DNA from: a bacterium HR10
Lineage (GTDB): Bacteria > Acidobacteriota > Blastocatellia > HR10
Assembly: GCA_002923315.1 (NCBI GenBank)
Contig: BEHM01000032.1
Span: forward strand, 1 to 33,163
Length of the DNA: 33,163 nucleotides
Reading direction: 5' to 3'
Shown piece by piece: positions 7,417-14,916 of this stretch (position 1 is its first letter; each line of letters starts with the position of its first letter). The notes under the pieces are model-generated. The model was not told where the DNA came from and ran no database searches. It saw only the letters and a program-made list of their open reading frames with translations. The position numbers and the translations under genes are program-made.

Positions 7417-8199
7417 ATGCCGAGGCCGACGCAGGGACGCGATGTGCTCGTCGCCATCATGAACAATCGGCGCGACTTGGAGATCGCGCGTCTGCAGCAT
7501 TGGTACCGCGTTCCCGTTCGGAGCGCGCCCAAGAACATCGAGGAGGCTCAGTGGCTCGCCTTCTATCAAACGGCGGCGTTCGGCGAGGAGCGCTGGGCCA
7601 TTCGGTATTACGCGCCGATCCTCGGACGCTCGATCGTGAAACGGCGCGAGTTGTTCCCCGATCAGCCGGATCATCCCCGGGCGGAGCAGGAGTATTACAA
7701 GCTGGAGCTTGGAGAGCTTCGATGCCTGGAGCGCCCGATCATCAGTCGGCGCGGACGCCGCATCGTCTTCATCCCGACGACGTGGGAGAAGTTCTGCCGT
7801 GCCGAGGAGATCAATGATCTTTTTCACGAGAGCCCGCTCGAAGACGCGCTCTATGCGGCGCTGAAGCGGCATCGGATCGAGAGCGAGCGTCAGTTCTTCG
7901 TCCGCATCGGGGACGTGCGCTACTGCCTGGACTTCGCCATCTTCTGCCGTCGGGGGAACATTGACGTCGAGTGCGATGGCGACGCGTGGCACTTGGATCC
8001 GAAGGTCCTTCGTCGAGATCGGCAGCGCAATAATGTGCTGACGAGCGCCGGATGGGCGGTCCTGCGCTTCGGGAGTCGCGAGCTGAGCGTCCAGATGAGG
8101 GCCTGCCTTCACCTGATCCGTGCGACGATTCGCGCGCAAGGAGGGCTTCTGCGCGCCGAGGGAGCGCTCGCTGCCCGCACATCGCGGCGCTCTGCTTGA
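7417..8199 (+). CDS. DUF559 (Vsr-like, PD-(D/E)XK fold) nuclease-domain protein
   Basis: A 260-residue protein. The N-terminal 130 residues (VLVAIMNNRRDLEIAR onward) form a conserved but unnamed domain rich in Tyr and Trp. The C-terminal part from about 140 is a DUF559 domain: SPLEDALYAALKRH, then LDFAIFCRRGNIDVECDGDAWHLD, with the Asp and Glu expected for metal binding, then RDRQRNNVLTSAGWAVLRFGSREL. The DUF559 fold is shared with very short patch repair endonucleases, so DNA cleavage or repair is likely but unproven. I chose ATG 7417 because the only good promoter has its -10 box on the ATG at 7405, so 7405 would not be on that transcript. The message would then be nearly leaderless. The gene ends 2 bases from the convergent S9 gene. 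Confidence 0.8.
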   Translation: MPRPTQGRDVLVAIMNNRRDLEIARLQHWYRVPVRSAPKNIEEAQWLAFYQTAAFGEERWAIRYYAPILGRSIVKRRELFPDQPDHPRAEQEYYKLELGELRCLERPIISRRGRRIVFIPTTWEKFCRAEEINDLFHESPLEDALYAALKRHRIESERQFFVRIGDVRYCLDFAIFCRRGNIDVECDGDAWHLDPKVLRRDRQRNNVLTSAGWAVLRFGSRELSVQMRACLHLIRATIRAQGGLLRAEGALAARTSRRSA

Positions 8200-8201
8200 C
8201 C

Positions 8202-10412
8202 TCACCGACGCTCAGGCTCCTCGGGCTTCGATGTCTCTTCCCGCAACGTGTCCAGCAGGACCTTCCAATCGAGCCACGGTTCTTTCCCCTTGATCCACTT
8301 CTCGAACCACTGGAACTCGGCGACCATCTTCACCAATTGATACCGCGGGTTCGTCAGCGCGTGCGGCATGCCCGGATAGATGATGAATTCCGTCGACACG
8401 CCCAGCTTCTTCAGCGCCATGTGCAGTTCTTCACTCTGAGGGCGCGGCACGCGCGGATCCGCTTCTCCCACATGGATCAGCGTCGGCGTCTTTGCGCGCG
8501 TGATGTACCGGATGGGCGAGACCGCGACGTAGTGATCCCAGTTCTCGTACGGTCGCCCTTTGAAGTAGAACTCGCGGGGGACTTGCACGTCCGTCTGGGC
8601 GTACATGGAGATCCAATTCACGGCTCCAGCTCCTGTGGAGATCGCCTTGAAGCGATCGGTCTGCACGAGCGTCCAATTGGAGAAATGGCCGCCGGCGCTC
8701 CATCCCATCATGCCGAGCTTCTCCGGATCGGCGATGCCCCGCGCGATCAGCTCATCCACGCCGGTCATGATGTCCTCATATCCCTGCCGGAAATAGTCGC
8801 CCGCGATCTGCATCTTGAACCGCTCGCCGTAGTTCGATGAGCCACGATAGTTGGGTTGAAAGACGGCGTAGCCATTGGCCGCGAAGACGTGCACGTATGT
8901 GCCGTAGCTTCCCGAGAACGAATTCATGTAAGCGGCTGCCGGCCCACCGTGCAGCTGGACGATGAGGGGATACCGCCGTCCGGGCTCATATCCGACCGGC
9001 TTGATGAGAAGACCCTCGACCATCTGCCCGTCGGTGCTCCTCCAGCGAATGGTTTCGTATTCCCCCAGGGCGATCTCCTCGATCTGCGGATTCGCGCGCG
9101 TCAGGCGCGTCCATTGGGATCGCTGCCCCACCTTGTCGAGCGTGGTGATGTAGAAGTCGGGCGGATTCTCTGGATCGGTGAAGGTCAGAAGCACCCATCC
9201 GGTATCCTCATCGAACGTGGCCGAGAGAACGCCCCTCTCACGGGTGAGCTGCGTGACGCGCCCCGTCTCCACGGAGATGGCGAAGAGATGCGCGTTCACG
9301 CCGACGCCTTCGGTGAAGTAGATCATTTTGCCGTCCCGGCTCCAGAAGCCCAGGGAGACATCACCATCGAAGTCGGTCTCCACCTCGCGCACCGATCCTC
9401 CGCGCGCCGGCGCGAGATAGATGCGGAGATTGCGCATGTAGGTGAAATCATCGGGGGCTGTGAAGGCCAGCCATGCGCCGTCCGGGGAGAAGCTCATGGT
9501 CCCCTCGCTCACCCCGTTTCGCGTGAGCCGCTCAATGGCACCGGTCGCCAGATCGAGCCGGTAGACCTCGGCCTCCTCGCCCGTCGCATATCGGGAGGTC
9601 GAAGCCCCGCGGAAAGCGATGGCGCGATGATCCTTGGAGATCACGAAAGCGGCGACGCTATATTCCGAACCCGAGGTCCAGCGCTTCACGGCCTTTGTCT
9701 CTATATCCACGGCCCACAGGTGAGCCGGGGGCTTCGGCTGATCCACGATGCGCACGTCGAACTTCTTCTCCCGCCGCTCTCGATCGAGCTTGTCCAGGGA
9801 GTCGGGCGAGGTGAAATAGATGAGTCGGCTGTCCGGGCTCCACTCCCATCGAAGGACGCCCGTCTCATGCGTGGTGAGCGGAATGGGCCTCTCCGCATCG
9901 AAGCGAGCGGGCAAAAGCCACAACTGTCGTTCGCCCTCCTTCCCGGCCGTGAAGGCCAGCCAGCGGCCATCGCGGCTGAAGGCGAAACGCTCCACGCCAT
10001 CCTTGTGGTCCGTCACCCGGCGCGCTTCGCCGCCATCCGGGCGCATGACGTAAAGCTGTGTGCTCCCCTCGCGGTCCGAGAGGAAGGCGAAGAACGTCCC
10101 ATCGCGAGACCACGCGGGACTATGCTCGTCCTTGTTCGTCGTGAAGGTCAGTTGGCGCGAGGGTCCGCCGGCGGTCGAGACGAGGAAGAGATCGCGGAAG
10201 CGCTTCCCCTCCTTCCAATTGAGCGTCGTCACCGTATAGAGCAGCCACCTCCCATCTGGGGAGAGCGCCGGATCACCGACTGTGCGCAGCTCCAGAACGT
10301 CCATGAACGTCATCCCGCGCTTGGGACGCTGGGCCGCTGTGGCATGATTCATCGCCACAAGCGGCATGCACCAAGCGAGAACCCAGGCGATTACCCGACG
10401 ATACTGCCCCAT
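8202..10412 (-). CDS. Secreted S9-family prolyl oligopeptidase-like peptidase
   Basis: A 736-residue exported serine peptidase. The ATG at 10412 follows GGGAGG and begins a signal peptide (hydrophobic about 7-20, AxA-type end near TAA). Upstream in-frame sequence to 10649 is not conserved and crosses a promoter. Residues about 35-430 form a beta-propeller with repeated LSPDGRW-type WD40/PD40 units. Residues about 480-710 form the alpha/beta-hydrolase domain. The triad is Ser572 in GWSAGG, Asp652 in GEADPRVP and His684 in YPGMPHAL. Many relatives have GWSYGG; the Ala may affect the pocket. It likely cleaves short peptides (dipeptidyl or acylaminoacyl type) in the periplasm. It is monocistronic and faces a convergent gene only 2 bases away with no terminator between. 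Confidence 0.92.
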   Translation of the reverse strand: MGQYRRVIAWVLAWCMPLVAMNHATAAQRPKRGMTFMDVLELRTVGDPALSPDGRWLLYTVTTLNWKEGKRFRDLFLVSTAGGPSRQLTFTTNKDEHSPAWSRDGTFFAFLSDREGSTQLYVMRPDGGEARRVTDHKDGVERFAFSRDGRWLAFTAGKEGERQLWLLPARFDAERPIPLTTHETGVLRWEWSPDSRLIYFTSPDSLDKLDRERREKKFDVRIVDQPKPPAHLWAVDIETKAVKRWTSGSEYSVAAFVISKDHRAIAFRGASTSRYATGEEAEVYRLDLATGAIERLTRNGVSEGTMSFSPDGAWLAFTAPDDFTYMRNLRIYLAPARGGSVREVETDFDGDVSLGFWSRDGKMIYFTEGVGVNAHLFAISVETGRVTQLTRERGVLSATFDEDTGWVLLTFTDPENPPDFYITTLDKVGQRSQWTRLTRANPQIEEIALGEYETIRWRSTDGQMVEGLLIKPVGYEPGRRYPLIVQLHGGPAAAYMNSFSGSYGTYVHVFAANGYAVFQPNYRGSSNYGERFKMQIAGDYFRQGYEDIMTGVDELIARGIADPEKLGMMGWSAGGHFSNWTLVQTDRFKAISTGAGAVNWISMYAQTDVQVPREFYFKGRPYENWDHYVAVSPIRYITRAKTPTLIHVGEADPRVPRPQSEELHMALKKLGVSTEFIIYPGMPHALTNPRYQLVKMVAEFQWFEKWIKGKEPWLDWKVLLDTLREETSKPEEPERR

Positions 10413-10456
10413 AGGCCGTTCCCTCCCATGAATCGAACTCCCCTGCGTTCCGCCAA

Positions 10457-10486
10457 ACCATAGAGCATCGCGGCGGGGCTTGTCAA
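10457..10486 (-). promoter_or_regulatory. Promoter for the S9 peptidase gene
   Basis: On the minus strand, a consensus TTGACA (10481-10486) is followed after 18 bases by TATGGT (10457-10462). The ATG lies 44 bases further on. Its -35 box overlaps the -35 box of the plus-strand promoter. Confidence 0.55.
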
Positions 10487-10509
10487 AAAGCAAAACCGCT
10501 GCGTATAAT
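10480..10509 (+). promoter_or_regulatory. Promoter for the small ORF and wecE
   Basis: TTGTCA (10480-10485), an 18-base spacer and a consensus TATAAT (10504-10509). The 43-codon ORF starts 28 bases downstream. Confidence 0.65.
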
Positions 10510-10537
10510 CCCGCCGCATCTCGCAAGGAGGCGACCG

Positions 10538-10669
10538 ATGTCGAGCCCACATCCGGCGCAACAGGAGGGGATTCGCGGAGTTTGCCTGATGCGGAAGTAT
10601 GGCCACCGTAATGCGCCGCTCTGCAGCTGGTATCATCGCTGGTTCTCACGGGACAAAAGTGCGGGGTGA
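10538..10669 (+). CDS. 43-residue small protein or leader peptide upstream of wecE
   Basis: A short ORF with unusually good signals: AAGGAGG seven bases before the ATG, a near-consensus promoter 28 bases upstream, and a TGA nine bases before the wecE start. The peptide begins MSSPHPAQQEG and has a basic, aromatic second half (segments VCLMRKYGHRNA and SWYHRWFSR) with two Cys (16 and 29) and no membrane span or signal peptide. I recognise no family. It could be a small accessory protein, or a leader whose translation controls the weak wecE start. No run of one amino acid that would suggest classical attenuation is present. Expression is probable from the signals; function is unknown. Confidence 0.55.
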   Translation: MSSPHPAQQEGIRGVCLMRKYGHRNAPLCSWYHRWFSRDKSAG

Positions 10670-10678
10670 AGTGAGGAC

Positions 10679-11836
10679 ATGGCCTCTTATCGAATCCCGT
10701 TCAACAAACCCTCGCTCCTCGGGAACGAGCTGAACTATATGGCGGAGGCCGCCCGATTGCATCATATCTCCGGCGATGGGCACTATACGAAACGGTGTCA
10801 GGCTCTTCTCGAAGAGGCACTTCAAGTGCCGAAAGTTCTCCTCACGCCGTCGGGGACGCACGCCTTGGAGTTGATCGCTCTGTTGCTGGATGTTCGGGAA
10901 GGGGATGAGGTGATCGTTCCGTCCTTCACCTTCGTCTCCACGGCCAATGCGTTCGTCCTGCGGGGGGCGCGGCCCGTCTTCGCCGATATTCGCCCGGACA
11001 CGCTCAATCTGGATGAGACCCACCTTGAACGGCTCATCACGCCGCGCACGCGGGCCATCGTCGTCGTGCACTACGCGGGGGTGGGGTGCGAGATGGAGGC
11101 CATTCTGGAGATCGCCGGGCGTCGCGGCGTGGCTGTGGTCGAGGACAACGCGCACGGGTTGCTCGGCGCCTACAAGGGGAAGCCGCTCGGCACGTTCGGG
11201 TGTCTGGCCGCCTTGAGCTTCCACGAGACGAAGAACATCACCTGTGGCGAGGGCGGAGCGCTCATCATCAATGATCCGCAGTACATCGAGCGCGCGGAGA
11301 TCATCCGGGAAAAAGGGACCGACCGCGCGCGCTTCTTCCGGGGCGAAGTGGACAAGTACACCTGGGTTGATGTGGGATCGAGCTATCTCTTGTCGGACCT
11401 CTTGGCGGCGTTCCTCTACGCTCAGCTCGAAGTCCGCGAGCAGATTCAGGCCAAACGTCGTCGCATCTGGGAGTACTATGCCGAGCATTTGAGGGAGTGG
11501 GCCGAGGCGCACGGCGTTCGGCTCCCCTATGTCCCGCCGCATTGTCAGCAATCGTATCACCTGTTCTATCTGCTCATGCCGTCGCCGGAGGAGCGTCAGG
11601 CGCTGATCGCGCACCTGAAGGCGCGCGGCATCCTGAGCGTCTTTCACTATCAACCCCTGCATCTGTCGGAGATGGGCCGGCGCTTCGGAGGGCACCCCGG
11701 TCAATGCCCTGTCACGGAAGACGTCAGCGAGCGGCTGCTTCGCCTGCCGTTCTATAACTCCATGACGGAGGAGGAGCTTGCTGCTGTCGTGTCAGCTCTC
11801 AAAGAATTCGATGGGTGGGTGAGGAGGACGAGTTGA
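10679..11836 (+). CDS. wecE: dTDP-4-amino-4,6-dideoxygalactose transaminase (WecE/RffA)
   Basis: A 385-residue DegT/DnrJ/EryC1-type aminotransferase. It follows the E. coli WecE pattern closely from end to end: an IPFNKP opening, CQALLEEAL, VLLTPSGTHALE, PSFTFVSTANAFVLRGA, HYAGVGCEM, FHETKNITCGEGGA with the PLP-binding Lys185, EIIREKGTDRARFFRG and VDKYTWVDVGSSYLLSDL. The enzyme transfers an amino group from glutamate to dTDP-4-keto-6-deoxyglucose, giving dTDP-Fuc4N for surface glycans. None of the other enterobacterial common antigen genes is nearby, so it probably serves another O-antigen or exopolysaccharide. The ribosome binding site is modest (GTGAGG). The start lies 9 bases after the 43-codon ORF, suggesting coupled translation. 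Confidence 0.92.
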   Translation: MASYRIPFNKPSLLGNELNYMAEAARLHHISGDGHYTKRCQALLEEALQVPKVLLTPSGTHALELIALLLDVREGDEVIVPSFTFVSTANAFVLRGARPVFADIRPDTLNLDETHLERLITPRTRAIVVVHYAGVGCEMEAILEIAGRRGVAVVEDNAHGLLGAYKGKPLGTFGCLAALSFHETKNITCGEGGALIINDPQYIERAEIIREKGTDRARFFRGEVDKYTWVDVGSSYLLSDLLAAFLYAQLEVREQIQAKRRRIWEYYAEHLREWAEAHGVRLPYVPPHCQQSYHLFYLLMPSPEERQALIAHLKARGILSVFHYQPLHLSEMGRRFGGHPGQCPVTEDVSERLLRLPFYNSMTEEELAAVVSALKEFDGWVRRTS

Positions 11837-11995
11837 CCTGCCCGAGGTCCCTGATCTCGCGCGCCCGTGGAGGTGGCCTCTCCTTCATCCTGGCGGTGAC
11901 TCTTCCCCTTGGGGATGGCTCCTTCTTCGCGGGGTCATCGGAACGGTCTATTTCCAGTGCGAGTCCGTGAGGGGCATTTCGCTCCCCTCAGCTGT

Positions 11996-14065
11996 TCAGG
12001 GTGGAGAGACGAGCACCACCGGGATTTGAATCATATTGTTGTCTTCGTCCGTCTCCGCAACGCTTCGCTCCGAGTCGGCGGTAATGCGGATCGCGGCGGG
12101 TCCTGGAGGAACGGGGATGGGCAGCGGGAGGCCGGGGAGTTGAACGACCGGCGGGATAGAGAGCGTGACGAGGAAGGGGACGAAGCGACCACGGCCCAGG
12201 CGCGGTGTCTCCACGGTTCGAAGAGGAGCGTGGAGTTGAAGGGGGAAGGGGCCGATGGTGATCGTGAACACCAGGCTGATCTCATGCGTCGCTGGATCGG
12301 CCGTGCCTTCGCCCCGATTGGCGATGAGGAAGAAGAGCGCCGTCGGTGCGCCGATCACGAGCGTCGGGGGATCGCCCGGAGCGAGGAAGCGCGCGGCTTC
12401 TACGACCAAATCGGGGAGCGGCGTCTTGAGCTGAATCGGGAGTTCCACGATGTTGTCCGCCTCGTTCGACTCGCGCACATCGCCGCGCGGGCGTTCATCG
12501 GTCGGCGGGTCCACTTCCAGGCGCAGGAGCGCAGGGCCTTCCTCGGCTTGTGCGGGCACGCGCAGCGCGAAATCTCCAGGGGGGAATTCGGATCGTCCCG
12601 CCTCCATCGGACGGCGCGTTTGAAACTCCGCCTGTGCGAGTTGTCGTCCGTTCTGGATCAGTTCAGCACGCACGCGCACACCGGCCGGAGCGGGGGCGCG
12701 ATCGTGAGGATGATCCCGCACATTCGCAATGCGGAACCGGGGGTTCACGCTTTGACCGAGCAGTACCTCCTGAGGGACGGAGACCTCGAGCAAACGCAGG
12801 TTCGGCAGGTCTATGTGGAAACTCGCGCGCGGGGGCTCTTCATCCGTGTCCGTCGTCGCTTCTTCAGAAGTCCGCTCGACGTTGAACTGCACGATCGCTT
12901 CACCCTCCTCGACGTCCGGGGGAATGAAAAGCTGCGGCGTCGGAAGAGTCGAGGGCACCTCAGATGCTTCTTGAGCAGCGCCGATGCGAAGGCTTCCTCC
13001 GCAAGGGGCGAGCGCGACGTTCGGCAGTCGGATCGTGTCGGGCTCCACGCGCAACGGCGTCTCACCGGCGCGCGCGCTCAGGCGCACTTCGAGCATCGGG
13101 CTCGTCCCCTGTTGATTCCCGCGATTGACGAGGGTGAAACCGAGGGTGGCCGTCTCTCCGGGGAGGACGGGATCCCCCGACGCTCGATCCGGTGGGACGA
13201 TGCTTATGTCTTCCACCTTCACATCGGCGCCCGCGCCGATCACGAGGAAGCGGCGTTCGGCGAGCGCTTCCGGCTGCAGGAGGAAGTCGAGGACCAGGCG
13301 TCGTCCGGGGATGAGCGCGGGCGTCGGGACTTCCACAGCCTCCATCGAGCGGATGCGTCGCCGTTCTCCGGCGGCGAGACGACCGAGTCGCAGGCGCCCG
13401 CTCGCCAGGAGGGTCTGGGACTCGCGCTCCCGCAGCTCATAGAGGAGTTGCGCATCGTCCACTGGATTGAAAGTCACGTTCTGAATTTCCAGCTCGAACC
13501 CGATGGCGGTCGCCCCCTGGCAGTCGGGGAGCACTGTGGGGAAGACCGTGAGATTGTGCATGCGGAGCCGAGCGACGGTGACCTCTTGTGCCGGTGAGAG
13601 GGGAAGGAAGATCCCGTGAGTGGAGCGCACATGAGCCAGTACGGCGAGACGCCGACGACCAACGGACGGCGCGCGCGAAGTGGCCACTCGGAAAGAGCGC
13701 GTCAGGAGGCGTTGCCCGCGAGGGGCGATCACTTCGGGCGCGATCCCCGAGGGCGCGTGCGCTTCCGGGGAGAGGGTTTCAAGAACGGTCTCCGCATCGG
13801 GGCTGAGGACGAGGAGGTGAAGAGCTTCGACCTGGACGGCTTCGTCTCGATCGTTCTGCAGCAGCACGCGCGCGGTCACCAGATCGCCAGGAGCGAGAAT
13901 CCGGGGATGCAGGTCACGAAGGTGCACGCGAAGTCCGATCGGAGCCGATTCGCCGAAGGTGACGACCGGTTCGTGCGTCGCGCTCACCGGGGGCGCGGTG
14001 GCGTTCAATAGGAGCGCCCAGAAAATGGCCAGGCGACCCAATGATCGTGCCGCTTGATCTCGCAT
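11996..14065 (-). CDS. Secreted CARDB-like beta-sandwich protein
   Basis: A 689-residue exported protein. The ATG at 14065 opens a signal peptide (hydrophobic about 10-24, ending near VSATHEP). A TTG at 14101 would add 12 residues and weaken the signal. The rest is a string of Ig-like beta-sandwich domains. Two end in the acidic hallmark of CARDB (cell-adhesion-related, bacterial) domains, VRESNEADN and VAETDEDNN, near the C-terminus. Earlier ones share PGETATLGFTLVNRGN and similar strands. Such proteins act in adhesion or as extracellular scaffolds and often bind calcium. No anchor, sorting signal or enzyme domain is visible. It lies downstream of the Spy-like gene with a hairpin between, so it may be transcribed separately. 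Confidence 0.8.
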   Translation of the reverse strand: MRDQAARSLGRLAIFWALLLNATAPPVSATHEPVVTFGESAPIGLRVHLRDLHPRILAPGDLVTARVLLQNDRDEAVQVEALHLLVLSPDAETVLETLSPEAHAPSGIAPEVIAPRGQRLLTRSFRVATSRAPSVGRRRLAVLAHVRSTHGIFLPLSPAQEVTVARLRMHNLTVFPTVLPDCQGATAIGFELEIQNVTFNPVDDAQLLYELRERESQTLLASGRLRLGRLAAGERRRIRSMEAVEVPTPALIPGRRLVLDFLLQPEALAERRFLVIGAGADVKVEDISIVPPDRASGDPVLPGETATLGFTLVNRGNQQGTSPMLEVRLSARAGETPLRVEPDTIRLPNVALAPCGGSLRIGAAQEASEVPSTLPTPQLFIPPDVEEGEAIVQFNVERTSEEATTDTDEEPPRASFHIDLPNLRLLEVSVPQEVLLGQSVNPRFRIANVRDHPHDRAPAPAGVRVRAELIQNGRQLAQAEFQTRRPMEAGRSEFPPGDFALRVPAQAEEGPALLRLEVDPPTDERPRGDVRESNEADNIVELPIQLKTPLPDLVVEAARFLAPGDPPTLVIGAPTALFFLIANRGEGTADPATHEISLVFTITIGPFPLQLHAPLRTVETPRLGRGRFVPFLVTLSIPPVVQLPGLPLPIPVPPGPAAIRITADSERSVAETDEDNNMIQIPVVLVSPP

Positions 14066-14153
14066 GCGGGGAAACCTAGCGAGTTTCGCGCGCGCGCGCA
14101 AGGCGCGTCAGGGGAGATGGAATCCGCGGGCGCGTGATGCGGGGAATAACGTG

Positions 14154-14188
14154 GATCCCTCGGCCATGAGCATCATCGCCGAGGGATC
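14154..14188. terminator. Perfect 11-bp hairpin between the Spy-like and CARDB genes
   Basis: GATCCCTCGGC (14154-14164) pairs perfectly with 14178-14188 around a 13-base loop. It lies 35 bases past the stop of the minus-strand Spy-like gene, where a terminator would sit, but no run of U follows. It could be a Rho-independent terminator of weak type, an mRNA 3'-end stabiliser or a protein binding site. Confidence 0.5.
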
Positions 14189-14222
14189 ACCGCTCACGAC
14201 AGGGCGTTCGTGACATCCCGGA

Positions 14223-14690
14223 CTATCGGGGAGGCCCGGGGAGCCTATTGGCCCGAGCGCCCGGAAGGCCCCATCGGGGTCCACGCAGCGGTGGGCGCGT
14301 CTGCCGCCATTCGCTCAGCTTCTGCTTCTGCTCCGGCGTGAGCACGGCCTCGATGTCCGCGCGCAACTTCTGATTCTTCTCTCGCAGTTGCCGTTGCAGC
14401 GCGCGACGTTCCAAGAGGAGCTGTCCGACGGTTGTGGCGTCGGGGTTCGGGGCCTCCAGAGCATTGCGCAGCTCATGTGTCTTCGCCCGCAGCTCCTGTT
14501 GCAGCGGGAAGACGTCGTTGCGGTGCGTCCTGATCAGCTCTTGAATCCGGGCGACTTGCTCGGGCGTGAGTCCGAGGCGCTCCCTCAAGCGCAGCACTTC
14601 GGCCGGGCGCTGTGCCCATGCGACCCCTCCTCCCCAGATCATGCCCAGGAGCACGAGCCCTGAGATCGCCATCAGTTTTCCTCGCATCAT
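14223..14690 (-). CDS. Spy/CpxP-like LTxxQ periplasmic protein
   Basis: A 155-residue exported helical protein. The start at 14690 (MMRGKL) follows a strong AAGGAGGAAGGG; the longer frame to 14849 is not protein-like. The signal peptide covers about residues 1-26 (VAWAQ cleavage). Two LTxxQ motifs are present, LTPEQ at 41-45 and 117-121, with long charged helices between, as in Spy, CpxP and related stress chaperones or metal-resistance proteins. Those proteins cradle unfolded envelope proteins or sense envelope damage. The Pro/Arg-rich tail (about 131-155) is unlike E. coli Spy and probably disordered. A divergent ZIP metal transporter gene shares the upstream region, which may hint at a metal link. 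The chaperone role is inferred from family only. Confidence 0.8.
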   Translation of the reverse strand: MMRGKLMAISGLVLLGMIWGGGVAWAQRPAEVLRLRERLGLTPEQVARIQELIRTHRNDVFPLQQELRAKTHELRNALEAPNPDATTVGQLLLERRALQRQLREKNQKLRADIEAVLTPEQKQKLSEWRQTRPPLRGPRWGLPGARANRLPGPPR

Positions 14691-14732
14691 CCCTTCCTCC
14701 TTATCTCCGCGCCTTTCGAATTCATGGTGAGC

Positions 14733-14756
14733 CGGTCGCGCACTCTCTCGCGACCG
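14733..14756. repeat. Perfect 8-bp hairpin in the Spy-like leader
   Basis: CGGTCGCG (14733-14740) pairs perfectly with 14749-14756 around an 8-base loop. It lies in the 5' leader of the Spy-like gene, 42 bases before its start codon on the minus strand. It may be an operator for a dimeric regulator or a leader hairpin. Confidence 0.45.
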
Positions 14757-14838
14757 TTTCCATCTTTTAGGATGGTGCTGTGGCCGAAAAAGTTTGAAAA
14801 TCCCTTGTGCCCGGAGCGAGGGGGCCGCGATGGTGTCA

Positions 14839-14868
14839 TTGGAGGTCATGGGGGAGCGGAGCTATACT
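14839..14868 (+). promoter_or_regulatory. Promoter for the ZIP-uvrC operon
   Basis: TTGGAG (14839-14844), an 18-base spacer and TATACT (14863-14868), ending 48 bases before the ZIP start codon. Confidence 0.5.
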
Positions 14869-14916
14869 CTCTGCTTTAGGCCCATTGTGTCGGATGGGGC
14901 GTGGGGAGGGGGACCG

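Noticed and set aside
8856..10463. 535-codon open frame on the plus strand
   Set aside because: Antisense to the S9 peptidase, whose propeller and catalytic triad are clear.
11909..13597. 562-codon open frame on the plus strand
   Set aside because: Antisense to the CARDB-like gene; Arg/Glu/Gly-rich without protein-like periodicity.
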